Shown piece after piece: positions 32,312 to 41,520 of a stretch of 64,000 bases of DNA. The notes under the pieces were generated by a model that saw only the letters and a list, made by a program, of their open reading frames with translations, ran no database searches and was not told the origin of the DNA. The stretch is from positions 1-64,000 of the forward strand of contig SHND01000071.1 in assembly GCA_004295045.1 (NCBI GenBank), in the 5' to 3' direction. The stretch is from Chloroflexota bacterium. Lineage in GTDB: Bacteria; Chloroflexota; Anaerolineae; UBA4142; SHND01. The stretch's first letter is position 1. Every line of letters starts with the position of its first letter. The translations under genes and the position numbers were made by a program.

Positions 32312-32465
32312 CGAGAAACGAAAAGCGAGAAACGAAAAACGAAAAACGGGAAACGAAAAGCGAGAAACTGGAAACGAAAAGCGAAAAACGAAAACCGGGA
32401 AACGAAAAGCGAGAAACGAAAAGCGAGAAACGAGAAACGAGAAACGAAAAGCGAGAAACGAAAAA
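32312..32465. repeat. 22-copy heptanucleotide tandem array between actE and actF
   Basis: 154 nt made of exactly 22 units of 7 nt, consensus CGARAAR (CGAGAAA and CGAAAAG predominate). Read in the direction of the operon it is a C/U-rich tract. It starts about 17 nt upstream of the actF start and ends 3 nt from the actE stop. An open frame on the plus strand across it is a by-product of the repeat. Confidence 0.9.
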
Positions 32466-32468
32466 CGA

Positions 32469-33122
32469 TTAGGGCGTTGTGTTCCCCAATTTATTTTTTT
32501 GGTCCGGCGGCACGTCGTCGAGCGTCGCATGTTGGCTCAGCTGGAGCGCGCGCACGTACGCGATAATTGCCCAACGGTCACGCGCGGGAATCACCTGCCC
32601 ATAACTCGGCATTCGTCCAAAGCCATACGTAACGACATCAAAAAAATGTCCGACGGGCGCCGCGCGCAAGCGATCACTGTGAAAATTGGCGGGACAACAA
32701 AAGCCGCGCTGCGCGACGACGCCTTGCCCATTGCCCAGCGCGCCATGACACGGCGCGCAATAAATGTTGTAGCGCTGCTGTCCCCGCTGCATCACGGCGT
32801 CCGTAATCGCAAACGGAAACGTCGTCGCCAATTCACCATCCACAGTTCCTTCATACAACAATGTATTCGTCAACGGCTGCATGAACGTCACCGTATCCGA
32901 AATCACGGGACGCGCAGACATGCCGTTCGCATAAAAATTGCTCGCTTCGTACGGATCATAACGCGGCTGCTCTCCCATAATTTGCAGACTGCCGGAGGAA
33001 TTGCAGGCGGCGACGAGGAATGCGACAAGGACGAATGACGAACAAAGAATAAAGAATGAAAAGGAATCTTTGCCGCGTTGCTCGTCGCTCGTCGCTCGTC
33101 GTTGGTCACGGCGTAACATCAT
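32469..33122 (-). CDS. actE: Alternative complex III subunit ActE, mono-haem cytochrome c lipoprotein
   Basis: 217 aa. Mono-haem cytochrome c with CAPCH (122-126) and a likely axial Met in GRMPSYG. The hydrophobic segment ends in a lipobox (FLVAAC, Cys40), so it is probably lipid-anchored outside the membrane, passing electrons from ActA to the oxidase. The N-terminal about 25 residues (RRDQRRATSDEQRGKDS) are encoded by a heptanucleotide-periodic tract and probably are not ancestral. Overlaps the actD stop by 17 nt. Confidence 0.9.
   Translation of the reverse strand: MMLRRDQRRATSDEQRGKDSFSFFILCSSFVLVAFLVAACNSSGSLQIMGEQPRYDPYEASNFYANGMSARPVISDTVTFMQPLTNTLLYEGTVDGELATTFPFAITDAVMQRGQQRYNIYCAPCHGALGNGQGVVAQRGFCCPANFHSDRLRAAPVGHFFDVVTYGFGRMPSYGQVIPARDRWAIIAYVRALQLSQHATLDDVPPDQKNKLGNTTP
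33026..33107. repeat. Heptanucleotide-periodic tract at the actE 5' end
   Basis: GCTCGTC x3 plus GTTGGTC (33080-33107), preceded by further units such as GACGAAT, GACGAAC, AAAGAAT x2 at about 33030-33060. It covers the signal-peptide start of ActE and the last codons of ActD. Confidence 0.75.
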
Positions 33123-33654
33123 TCACCTCGTACGCGTTCAGCGATTCCAAAAAACTTTTTGTCTTGGCATAATCGAAAAATTTATCGCGCGCCTCAATCA
33201 GCAAAAAGAAGCGGTCTTGCGAGGCGCGCGCAAAACGCGGCACATTGAACGCGGGATGATACGGCATGGGCAGACCGTTCAACGCGAGCATGCCAAGCAC
33301 TGCCGCGAGCGACGCGAACAATATGGTCAATTCAAAGCTCACGGGAAAGAACGCGGGCCAACTCGCGAGCGGACGCCCGCCCACATCAATCGGATAATCC
33401 ACTGCCGCGATCCAATATTGCATCGCGAATGCTCCAACCAAACCGACGATGCCGCCGCAGAGAACAATTAACGCAACCCACCTGCTGTGCGCGTGCACAA
33501 CATCGCCCAGTTCCTCAATCGGAAACGGCGAATAGGCGTCGAGTTTGCGATAACCCTCTTGGCGCGCGCGCTCCGCCGCGTGCAGCAGCGCTTCGGGCGT
33601 CTCAAATTCCGCCATCAAGCCGTACAGGTGTGAATACGCTTGCGGTTGTTTCAC
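33106..33654 (-). CDS. actD: Alternative complex III subunit ActD (DUF3341)
   Basis: 182 aa. Two-helix membrane subunit of the DUF3341 family: GLMAEFETPEALLHAAERARQ, the KLDAYSPFPIEEL motif, and a proline-rich ASWPAFFPVSFELTIL helix. In the ACIII structures known, ActD joins the complex on the side of ActC/F. Order actC-actD-actE is conserved here. Confidence 0.93.
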   Translation of the reverse strand: MKQPQAYSHLYGLMAEFETPEALLHAAERARQEGYRKLDAYSPFPIEELGDVVHAHSRWVALIVLCGGIVGLVGAFAMQYWIAAVDYPIDVGGRPLASWPAFFPVSFELTILFASLAAVLGMLALNGLPMPYHPAFNVPRFARASQDRFFLLIEARDKFFDYAKTKSFLESLNAYEVNDVTP

Positions 33655-33667
33655 CTACTCCTCCAGA

Positions 33668-33693
33668 CGAATGAGGATATTTTTCATTCGTCG
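33668..33693. repeat. Inverted repeat between actC and actD
   Basis: GACGAATGA and its complement TCATTCGTC with an 8-nt T-rich loop, in the 58-nt spacer between actC and actD. It may act as an intra-operon RNA stem. Confidence 0.55.
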
Positions 33694-33712
33694 CGTCAAC
33701 ATACAATTTTTG

Positions 33713-35101
33713 TTATTCAGGTTTCGCGGCTGCTTCCGCCGTCGCGTGCGGCTGCGTTTCTTGTACCAACTCGCGCATTTCCGCCATCGAAATCATCGGC
33801 AGCAGGCGAATGAACAAAAACATCAGCGCGAAAAAGAGACCGAGCGTTCCGATAAAGGTTGCCCAATCCCAAGCCGTCGGCGCAAACATGCCCCACGCGG
33901 AGGGCAAATAATCGCGCGACAAACTCCCGACGACGATGACCAAACGCTCGACCCACATGCCCACATTAATCAACACCGAAATAATAAAGAGCAACAAAGC
34001 ATTCGTGCGCACACGGCGCAGCCACAACGCTTGCGGAATGACCACATTGCACAAGAGCAAAACCCAAAACAGCGCCGCATACGGACCGAACACGCGGTTC
34101 TGCGTTAGAAATTCTTCAAAGGTGTTGCCGCTGTACCACGAAAGGAAAATCTCGGTCATGTAGCCGTACGCCACAACCAAACCGCTGACCAACATCACTT
34201 TCGCCATCGCGTTCAAATGGCGCACGGTCACAAAATCTTCCAGATGATAAAACGCGCGCAGTGGAATTGTGATAGTCAGCACCATCGCAAAGCCCGAAAA
34301 AATCGCGCCCGCGACAAAATACGGCGGAAAAATGGTCGAATGCCAACCGGGGAGAATTGCGACGGCGAAATCAAAGCTGACGATGGTGTGTACGGAAACG
34401 ACGAGCGGCGTTGCAAGCGCGGCGAGCAAAAAGTAGGACTTGTGATACCGCTGCCAGTGATACGCCGAACCGCGCCAACCCATCGCGAGCAAACCGTACG
34501 CCATTTTTGCCCACGTATTGTGCGCGCGGTCGCGCAGTGTGCCAAGGTCGGGAATCAAGCCAACGTACCAAAACATGAGCGAGACAAGTCCATACGTGGT
34601 GACGGCGAAAAAATCCCACACTAGCGGACTGCGAAAATTGGGCCACACGCCCATCGCGCTCGGATACGGAATGAGCCAGTACGCGAAATAGGGACGCCCC
34701 AAATGCAAAATGGGAAACAGCGCCGCGCACGCCACCGCGAACAACGTCATCGCTTCCGCAAAACGATTGATTGAAGTGCGCCACGTTTGACGCAGCAAAA
34801 GCAGAATCGCCGAAATCAATGTCCCCGCGTGACCGATACCAATCCACCACACAAAATTGGTAATGGCAAAAGCCCACGCGACCGGAACATTAATGCCCCA
34901 AATGCCGACGCCCGCGATGAACAAATACGTCACGGCGACCAAAAGCATCATCGCCAGCAGAAAACAGATTGCGAATCCCACGTACCAACCGCGCGGCGTG
35001 CCTTTGAGCACGATCGAGGAAATTTTTTCCGTGACGGTGCGAAAGGTATAACCCGGCGCCACCACCGGTGAGTGGGATGGATTGCGAATTTGCTCTGACA
35101 T
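33713..35101 (-). CDS. actC: Alternative complex III subunit ActC (NrfD-like)
   Basis: 462 aa. Membrane quinol-oxidising subunit of the NrfD/PsrC family with about ten helices. FVWWIGIGHAGTLISAILLL is the typical quinone-site helix, and NRFAEAMTLFAVACAALFPI follows. It takes electrons from menaquinol and passes them to the iron-sulphur clusters of ActB. Located between actB and actD. Confidence 0.95.
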   Translation of the reverse strand: MSEQIRNPSHSPVVAPGYTFRTVTEKISSIVLKGTPRGWYVGFAICFLLAMMLLVAVTYLFIAGVGIWGINVPVAWAFAITNFVWWIGIGHAGTLISAILLLLRQTWRTSINRFAEAMTLFAVACAALFPILHLGRPYFAYWLIPYPSAMGVWPNFRSPLVWDFFAVTTYGLVSLMFWYVGLIPDLGTLRDRAHNTWAKMAYGLLAMGWRGSAYHWQRYHKSYFLLAALATPLVVSVHTIVSFDFAVAILPGWHSTIFPPYFVAGAIFSGFAMVLTITIPLRAFYHLEDFVTVRHLNAMAKVMLVSGLVVAYGYMTEIFLSWYSGNTFEEFLTQNRVFGPYAALFWVLLLCNVVIPQALWLRRVRTNALLLFIISVLINVGMWVERLVIVVGSLSRDYLPSAWGMFAPTAWDWATFIGTLGLFFALMFLFIRLLPMISMAEMRELVQETQPHATAEAAAKPE

Positions 35102-35120
35102 GAATTGCGGTGCAAGAAAG

Positions 35121-35169
35121 GACGCGAGACGAATGCGATGCGCGAAGCGTTCGTCGTTCGTCCTCTGTC
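35121..35169. repeat. Heptanucleotide-periodic tract between actB and actC
   Basis: Units GACGCGA, GACGAAT, GCGATGC, GCGAAGC, then GTTCGTC x2 and CTCTGTC; they end at the actB stop codon. The same 7-nt words (GACGAAT, GTTCGTC) recur in the tract at the actE 5' end. Confidence 0.6.
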
Positions 35170-38100
35170 AAATCTCCGGATTCGGATTTCGTACCATTGC
35201 CAAATACGTGGTGCGCGGACGCGTGTTCAATTCGGCAAGCAACGCGTAGTTGAGCGAGTCGGCTTTGAGCTGAGAGACGCGGCTCTGTGGGTCGCTGACG
35301 TTGCCAAAGACAATCGCTTGCGTTGGACAGACGGCTTGACAGGCGGTCACAATTTCGCCGTCGCGCACCGGACGATTTTCAATTTCCGCATTGATTTTGG
35401 CGCGCCGAATGCGCTGCACACAGTACGTACATTTTTCCATCACGCCGCGACTGCGAACGGTCACATCCGGATTTCGCATTGACTTGAGCGATTCCGTTTC
35501 CCAATCGGCGTATTGGAAAAAATTGAAACGCCGTACTTTGTACGGACAGTTGTTGGAACAATAGCGCGTGCCGACACAGCGGTTGTATGTCATTTCATTC
35601 AAACCATCGGGACTGTGCGTTGTCGCCGCGACGGGACACACCACTTCGCACGGCGCGTACTCGCAGTGCATGCACAGCACCGGTTCGTGAAGCACTTGGG
35701 CGTTCTCGCCTTCGCCTTCCACATAACGGTCAATGCGCAGCCAATGCATTTCGCGTGCGCGCAGCACCTCGCTTTTGCCAACAGTAGAAATATTATTCTC
35801 GGCTTGGCACGCCAGCACGCACGCGTTGCAGCCGATGCACGAATTCAAATTGATCGTCATGCCCCACTGCGGACTCTCGCGATTTTGCGGCGGATAAAGT
35901 GAAATATCCGGTTCCGGGCGCTGCGCGAAATTTGGATTCTGTAAAAATTCTTGCAAGGTCGCGTGCCGCACAAGGTCCCGTCCCTCCATATTGTCGTGAA
36001 ATTGTGTGGTCGCGACGGAAACGCGTTGGAACGTATCGTCCAGTGAAAGTCCCGCGCCCATCCACGGCGCGTTCGCGGTGCGGAGTGCATACGCGTTGTA
36101 CCCCGCGCCCGTTCCAACATTCCCTGCGTGCGTGCGACCATAGCCTGCGTACAGCGTCACCATATCGTTCGGATGTCCGGGCAGAATCCAAATGGGCGCG
36201 CGCAGGGTGCGTCCTTTGTAGGTGACCTGGACCTCGGTGGTTTCAACCTGTCCGTGTTCGCCGCCCGTCGCACTAATCGTCGTACTAAAGCCCAAGCGCT
36301 GCGCGGTGGCGGGACTGACCGCGACAATATTGTCCCACGTGATTTTTGACAATGGTTTGGGCAATTCTTGCAGCCATGCATTGTTGGCAAACTGACCATC
36401 GTACAACGTCGGATCGGGACGAAAAATAACTTCGTAGGATTCGATTGGCAATTCCGCCGGAGCGTTTGCAATCCAAGCGGTGTTGAGCGAAACGGGACGC
36501 GCGGCGAAAGTGGTGTTGGGAACAACGCCCGTACTCAACGCTTCGCGCCATCGCGTTTCAAAATCGCTGCCGGCTTGCGTCTGCCAAAATGCTTTGACAA
36601 TTGCATCGCTTGCGCGCGGCGCGGCATCCGTCAAGAGCGAAAGCATTTCGTGCGTGGATACGCCGTTGTACAACGGCGCAATGAGCGGCTGCATAATCGT
36701 CGCCGTACCGTCGAACGCGCGCGCATCACTCCACGTTTCCAAAAAATGCGCTTGCGGAAGATGCCACGCGCACGCGCGCGAAGTTTCATCGGCGTAGAGT
36801 GCGAGGTGCGCCGAGAATGGCACGCGCTTTAGCGCATCTGCAAAATCAAAATCAACCGGCGCATCGAAAACGGGATTGCCGCCGAGAATGAGCAGCGTCC
36901 CCACGCGCCCTGCGTTCATGTCATCCACCAACGCGCGCAGCGACGCGAACTCGTCCGTCGGATTCACATGCACAGAATCGGAGTACGTAACCGTTGTGCC
37001 AACATTGCCCAACGTGTCGTTTAGCGCGTGCGCGAGCGCGTGAACATACGGCGGCTGTTCATCACCTACAACGACGAGACTCGTTCCGCGATGCGCTTGC
37101 AGATCGCGCGCGAGCGCGGGAATAAAATTCGCGGGAATGTTTTCGAACTCTGGCGCAGTCACGCCGCTCACACCCAGCGCTGCCGCCACCGCCCGCGCAA
37201 ACCCCGCAACCAAACTCGCACGCAGCGCGATGTGATTGTCGGCTTGGGTGCTCGTCAGCGTCGGCGTGCTGGAAATGGCATAGAGACGCGACATATCGGA
37301 CTGGCCCGCCGCGACGTTGCGCCGCGCGGCGAAATCACGCGCGTAGCGCAAACGTCCGCCGCCCGCGTTGAGAAAATCCGAGTCGAGTGACAAAATCACA
37401 TCCGCGCGCGCAAGGTCGTAGCGCGTCTGAACGATTTCGCGGAACGCGAGCTGCGAACCTGTGCGCGCGTTATCTTGATTGAATGGTTCGTACTGATGCC
37501 ACTGCGCGTCCGGAAATTGCGCGTACACGGAATCCATTTGTGCGGCAAAGGTGGGTGAGGAAACAGCTGGCGTGAGAATATACAAGCCCGCGCCGCCGGA
37601 CGTGCGCGCGGCATTGAGTGCGTTTGTCAAAGCCGCGCGAAACGCGTCCCACGTACTCGCGTTTCCATTTTGCAAAACGGTTTGTGAACGGTCAGGGTCG
37701 TAGAGCGTGAGAATCGCCGCTTGTCCAAAAATGTCCGTCGCGCCGAGCGACGCGGGATGATTCGGGTTGCCTTCGATTTTGGTCGGGCGTCCCATGTCAC
37801 TGCGAACGAGCAGCCCGGTTGCGAATCCGCCGAGCGTCATGGCGGTTGTGTAATAAAGCGGTAGTCCGGGGAGAATGCGTTCGGGCTGCTCAACGTAGGG
37901 CAGAATTTTTTCGCCTTGCGGCGGCGCGCACGCGGCGAGACCGGCAAGCGCCAAACCCGCGCCGAGCAATTTCAAAAAAGCGCGGCGATGAATCGTGCTG
38001 TCATACAGCGTCGCTTGACGCGGAAAATCGCGGCGCAAAAATTTTTCGAGTCCCGCCACATTTTCGGACGCGAGAATTTCATTCCATTCGCGCGCGCCGC

Positions 38101-38203
38101 TGTCTTGAACGAAACGCGCGCGCAATTCTTCAGAACTAGGTTCGGCAGATTCCGCCGCGTTCACTTTGGCGCGCACATTTTGGAAAACGTCAAAATCGTT
38201 CAT
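35168..38203 (-). CDS. actB: Alternative complex III subunit ActB (molybdopterin-like + 4Fe-4S ferredoxin fusion)
   Basis: 1011 aa. N-terminal part resembles molybdopterin oxidoreductases but in ACIII lacks cofactor; the signal region RRAFLKLLGAGLALAGLAAC includes a degenerate twin-arginine-like element and a possible lipidated Cys. The C-terminal quarter (about 780-1000) is a ferredoxin-type domain with CIGCNACVLAC, CMHCEYAPCEVVC, CVGTRYCSNNCP and CTYCVQRI...CQAVCP, enough for one [3Fe-4S] and three [4Fe-4S] clusters as in other ActB. Links ActC to the haems of ActA. Confidence 0.95.
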   Translation of the reverse strand: MNDFDVFQNVRAKVNAAESAEPSSEELRARFVQDSGAREWNEILASENVAGLEKFLRRDFPRQATLYDSTIHRRAFLKLLGAGLALAGLAACAPPQGEKILPYVEQPERILPGLPLYYTTAMTLGGFATGLLVRSDMGRPTKIEGNPNHPASLGATDIFGQAAILTLYDPDRSQTVLQNGNASTWDAFRAALTNALNAARTSGGAGLYILTPAVSSPTFAAQMDSVYAQFPDAQWHQYEPFNQDNARTGSQLAFREIVQTRYDLARADVILSLDSDFLNAGGGRLRYARDFAARRNVAAGQSDMSRLYAISSTPTLTSTQADNHIALRASLVAGFARAVAAALGVSGVTAPEFENIPANFIPALARDLQAHRGTSLVVVGDEQPPYVHALAHALNDTLGNVGTTVTYSDSVHVNPTDEFASLRALVDDMNAGRVGTLLILGGNPVFDAPVDFDFADALKRVPFSAHLALYADETSRACAWHLPQAHFLETWSDARAFDGTATIMQPLIAPLYNGVSTHEMLSLLTDAAPRASDAIVKAFWQTQAGSDFETRWREALSTGVVPNTTFAARPVSLNTAWIANAPAELPIESYEVIFRPDPTLYDGQFANNAWLQELPKPLSKITWDNIVAVSPATAQRLGFSTTISATGGEHGQVETTEVQVTYKGRTLRAPIWILPGHPNDMVTLYAGYGRTHAGNVGTGAGYNAYALRTANAPWMGAGLSLDDTFQRVSVATTQFHDNMEGRDLVRHATLQEFLQNPNFAQRPEPDISLYPPQNRESPQWGMTINLNSCIGCNACVLACQAENNISTVGKSEVLRAREMHWLRIDRYVEGEGENAQVLHEPVLCMHCEYAPCEVVCPVAATTHSPDGLNEMTYNRCVGTRYCSNNCPYKVRRFNFFQYADWETESLKSMRNPDVTVRSRGVMEKCTYCVQRIRRAKINAEIENRPVRDGEIVTACQAVCPTQAIVFGNVSDPQSRVSQLKADSLNYALLAELNTRPRTTYLAMVRNPNPEI

Positions 38204-38207
38204 CCGT

Positions 38208-38858
38208 TTAGCGATGACACGTCGAGCAATTTGTTTTGCTTTCGATGTGATATTCGGTTACAAGTTTTTTGCCTGCTTCGAGTTGGTCCGCGGGCGGCTG
38301 CCAAGTCATGCTAAAGACTTGGTCAAGCGGACGCACATATTTTGCCGGGTCACGATGACAATCGAGACACCACGTCATTTGGAGAGATGCAGCGCGCATC
38401 ATCAGCGGCATTTGGTCAACTTGACCATGACACGTTGTGCAACCGACGCCTTTGTTGACATGAATGCTGTGGTCGAAATATACAAAATCGGGAAGTTGAT
38501 TGACGCGATTCCATTGAATCGGCATATCCGTGCGCGCGCTCGCAAAGACGGGCACCAGCACCGGGCTCGTAGTAAAAAGCTGCGAATGACAATTCATGCA
38601 CGTTTCCGTCGGCGGCATTCCTGCAAAGGATGACACTTCAACGCTTGTGTGACAATAGCGGCAGTCAATGCCGTCGTCGTTGACGTGATGTTTGTGGCTG
38701 AACGGAACGGGCTGCACTACGGGCACCCCCTCGCGTGTTACATAGGGCGAGCGCACAAAAATTCCGACCGCGCCAAGAATTCCCGCGACAATAAAAACCG
38801 CGCCAAAAATGGTCACGCGCGAAAGTGTATTCGTGCTGCGGTGAAAAATCTGCGCCAT
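38208..38858 (-). CDS. actA: Alternative complex III subunit ActA, penta-haem cytochrome c
   Basis: 216 aa. One N-terminal anchor helix (about 14-36) and five CxxCH haem sites (66-70, 87-91, 140-144, 164-168, 211-215), the full complement of the family. The last CxxCH is at the very C-terminus. First gene of the twelve-gene respiratory operon; ATG 38858. The promoter should be in 38859-39000 but no consensus boxes stand out. Confidence 0.96.
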   Translation of the reverse strand: MAQIFHRSTNTLSRVTIFGAVFIVAGILGAVGIFVRSPYVTREGVPVVQPVPFSHKHHVNDDGIDCRYCHTSVEVSSFAGMPPTETCMNCHSQLFTTSPVLVPVFASARTDMPIQWNRVNQLPDFVYFDHSIHVNKGVGCTTCHGQVDQMPLMMRAASLQMTWCLDCHRDPAKYVRPLDQVFSMTWQPPADQLEAGKKLVTEYHIESKTNCSTCHR

Positions 38859-39079
38859 CTGCGGTGTACAACGAAAAAAACGGAAATTTGATACGCGTGA
38901 TTTGGTTTGTGGTCAGATAGAGTACGATACGCGCGCGCTTGATGATTTGGCTTGCTGCTACAACTATTTGCTGCCCGTCAAGCACTTGGGTGCGCTTGTG
39001 ACTGCCCTCAAAGCGTCGCATTGCCAAACCGATCCCGGTAGAATCCTCCTTGCAGGCGCTATACAAGGAGAATTTTTCG
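38859..39079. other. Divergent intergenic region actA / radical SAM gene
   Basis: About 220 nt without a gene. It must hold the promoter for the respiratory operon and one for the radical SAM gene; only weak candidates (TAGAAT at 39039-39044 for the latter) are seen. Confidence 0.4.
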
Positions 39080-40510
39080 ATGAAGGTGAAAATGATTTTG
39101 CCCGCGCTGACAGAAGCGACCAGTCCGTTCTTTCGCCCGATCAAGTATTCGCTCTTTCCCCCGCTCGGACTCGCCACGCTCGCTTCGCATCTGGACGCGG
39201 ACGACGAAATTGATTTGCAAGATGAACATGTTGAACGCTTGAACCTTGACGCTGAACCTGAACTCGTGGTGATTCAGGTGTATATCACTTCGGCATCGCG
39301 CGCGTATGCGTTAGCAGACCACTATCGCGCAAAAGGCGCGTATGTTTGTCTCGGCGGCTTGCATGTGACCTCCTTGCCTCAAGAAGCGCTGCAACATGCG
39401 GATTCCATCTTTCTTGGACCGGGCGATGATACCTTTCCCGAATTCTTGAAAGATTTTCGGAACAGGCGTCCGAAAAAAATTTACACCTCGCGCGGACAGC
39501 GCAGCATCGAACACATTCCCCCGATTCGGCGCGAACTCATCAAAAGGAATTTATATCTCGTGCCAAATTCCATTGTGGTCTCACGCGGTTGTCCTCATCA
39601 ATGTAATTTCTGCTACAAAAACGCGTTCTTTGAAGGTGGAAATTCTTTTTATGTCCAACGCGTTGCGGATGCCCTTGCAGAAATCGAGCGCTTGCCGGGG
39701 CGTCATCTCTACTTTTTGGATGACCATTTGTTCGGCAATGCAAAATTCGCAGAGGCGTTGTTCGAGGGAATGCGTGGGATGGGACGCTTGTGGCAGGCGG
39801 CGGGCACGGTGCAGTCGGTGCTTGTACCGGGGTTAATCGAAAAAGCGGCGGCAAGTGGATTGCGGAGTTTGTTCGTGGGTTTTGAAACGTTGAGTCCGGA
39901 AAATTTACGTTCGTCGCAGAAGTATCAGAATTTGCACAAAGATTATTCTGCCGCGATCAAACGCTTGCACGACAATGGCGTGATGGTGAATGGCAGTTTC
40001 GTTTTCGGTATGGACGGCGACGACGCAAGTGTGTTTGACCGCACGGTAGATTGGGCGATGTCAAATGGAATTGAAACGGCGACGTTCCACATCATGACAC
40101 CGTATCCGGGCACAGGTTTATATCAACAAATGCAAGCGCAGAATCGAATTCTGCACAGCGATTGGGACTTGTATGATACGCGGCATGTGGTGTATCGCCC
40201 CGCCAAGTTGAGCGCGGCGGAATTGGAGAATGGCTATTGGCGCGCGTATCGCGAATTTTATTCGTGGAAGAATATTTTCGCGGGCGCGTGGACGAATGAT
40301 CGCTGGCGCGAACGATTGCGTCACGTCGCATACGCGGCGGGCTGGAAAAAATTTGAACCGATGTGGGATTTTATTATTCGCGCGAAACGCGCAACACAAA
40401 TGCTGCCGACGCTCGAAGCGATTCTCGCAGGATTTGGGACACATTCGACCGAGACAAGCCTATCGAATGGTCTTGATGATTCATCCGCCGCACTGGGACC
40501 GGTGCAGTAG
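39080..40510 (+). CDS. B12-binding domain radical SAM protein
   Basis: 476 aa from ATG 39080 (AAGGAG 9 nt upstream). N-terminal cobalamin-binding Rossmann-like domain (about 1-140; PLGLATLASHL, YVCLGGLHVTSLPQEAL) and a radical SAM barrel with Cys171, Cys175 and Cys178 (CPHQCNFC) for the [4Fe-4S] cluster. GFETLSPENLRSSQKYQNLHKDY and GSFVFGMDGDD are typical of the B12-radical SAM group that carries out methylations, ring contractions or hopanoid-type modifications. The substrate cannot be deduced; neighbours give no pathway. Confidence 0.9.
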   Translation: MKVKMILPALTEATSPFFRPIKYSLFPPLGLATLASHLDADDEIDLQDEHVERLNLDAEPELVVIQVYITSASRAYALADHYRAKGAYVCLGGLHVTSLPQEALQHADSIFLGPGDDTFPEFLKDFRNRRPKKIYTSRGQRSIEHIPPIRRELIKRNLYLVPNSIVVSRGCPHQCNFCYKNAFFEGGNSFYVQRVADALAEIERLPGRHLYFLDDHLFGNAKFAEALFEGMRGMGRLWQAAGTVQSVLVPGLIEKAAASGLRSLFVGFETLSPENLRSSQKYQNLHKDYSAAIKRLHDNGVMVNGSFVFGMDGDDASVFDRTVDWAMSNGIETATFHIMTPYPGTGLYQQMQAQNRILHSDWDLYDTRHVVYRPAKLSAAELENGYWRAYREFYSWKNIFAGAWTNDRWRERLRHVAYAAGWKKFEPMWDFIIRAKRATQMLPTLEAILAGFGTHSTETSLSNGLDDSSAALGPVQ

Positions 40511-40540
40511 CGCAGCTCCAACTTGAAGATCGGTATGGAG

Positions 40541-41197
40541 TTAGCGGTGCAATCCGGCAGCCACCATAAAGTCGTCACGCAGCGCCGGGTCCGTTGCATA
40601 ATAGCCGCGCCACACCATCGAACGCGTCATTGGAGCGGCTTCCCGAACGCCGCGCATCTGCATACAAAGATGATTCGCCTCCAAGTACACCCCTACAGCA
40701 TGTGGCTTTAACATGGCTTCGAGCGCATCCGCAATTTGCTGTCCGATTCGTTCTTGCACGGCGAAACGTTTGGCGTACAAACGCACAAGGCGCGTCAGTT
40801 TCGACAGTCCAATAATGTGCTCGTGCGCGATGTAACCCACATACGCATTGCCAAAGAATGGTAGGGCATGATGTTCGCACAAACTGTAGAACTGAATCGG
40901 ACCTTCAATCACTTGGGCAAGATGGCAGTCCGGCTCACCGCGGCATTCTGTCTCAAAAACTTTGAGCAATTTGGGGTCGCCTTCATAGCCCTCTGTCATA
41001 TCAAGTAGTGCGCGCATAAAACGATGCGGCGTTTCGCGCGTCGCGGGCGTATCCAAGTCCATCCCCACCGCGCCAAAAATCTCTTTAATATACTTTTCAA
41101 ATTTCAGAATCTCGTCGTCAGAAATAGAGCGTGGACGCAGCCCCACCGCCCCATCCAACGTATCATCGTCCGACTCGAAATGTAGATGGTCTAACAT
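40541..41197 (-). CDS. folE: GTP cyclohydrolase I
   Basis: 218 aa from ATG 41197. Converts GTP to dihydroneopterin triphosphate for folate (or pterin) synthesis. Zinc ligands Cys107, His110 and Cys178 (SLCEHHALPF, HLCMQMRG) are all present, as are the substrate-binding HIIGLSKLTRLVRLYAKRFAVQERI residues. An upstream in-frame extension to 41272 lacks homology; ATG 41197 is preceded by AAAGGGG. Convergent with the radical SAM gene, 30 nt apart. Confidence 0.95.
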   Translation of the reverse strand: MLDHLHFESDDDTLDGAVGLRPRSISDDEILKFEKYIKEIFGAVGMDLDTPATRETPHRFMRALLDMTEGYEGDPKLLKVFETECRGEPDCHLAQVIEGPIQFYSLCEHHALPFFGNAYVGYIAHEHIIGLSKLTRLVRLYAKRFAVQERIGQQIADALEAMLKPHAVGVYLEANHLCMQMRGVREAAPMTRSMVWRGYYATDPALRDDFMVAAGLHR

Positions 41198-41326
41198 CGC
41201 TGATGTAACCCCTTTGCGTTGATATAAAAGTATCCGTGTCGTAATTTGGAGTGCCGCCATTGATTGCTGCACGACTCGGGGCTCGCGCTACTGCGAAACG
41301 AATTAATATGCTCCCATGCGAATACG

Positions 41327-41449
41327 CTAGGCTTGACGGGAGGCGCTCAGCGCCAAGACTCTATATCTTGTCCATGTCCCGAGACCCAATAGGGCGAGCC
41401 AGAGAATGAGAAGCAAGTAATACCGATCCTGCCATAGTATATCAAACAT
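41327..41449 (-). CDS. Small single-helix membrane protein (40 aa)
   Basis: 40 aa, MFDILWQDRYYLLLILWLAL and so on, with one hydrophobic helix (about 9-26) and a basic C-terminus. A very strong AAGGAGAGGAT ribosome-binding site stands 4 nt before ATG 41449, and a TATAAT (41483-41488, minus strand) is 33 nt further up. No family recognised. It lies between folE and the sucA remnant. Confidence 0.6.
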   Translation of the reverse strand: MFDILWQDRYYLLLILWLALLGLGTWTRYRVLALSASRQA

Positions 41450-41520
41450 GATATCCTCTCCTTCATCTATACATCCGTTTCCATTATAACGGAAGAGCCA
41501 TGAGAATTGCACAGAAAACG

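Noticed and set aside
32287..32472. Plus-strand 61-codon frame NEKRETKNEKRE
   Set aside because: Produced by the 7-nt repeat; a 21-nt multiple keeps the frame open without meaning.
38859..39079. Consensus promoter for the respiratory operon
   Set aside because: No -35/-10 pair with acceptable match and spacing could be found by eye.
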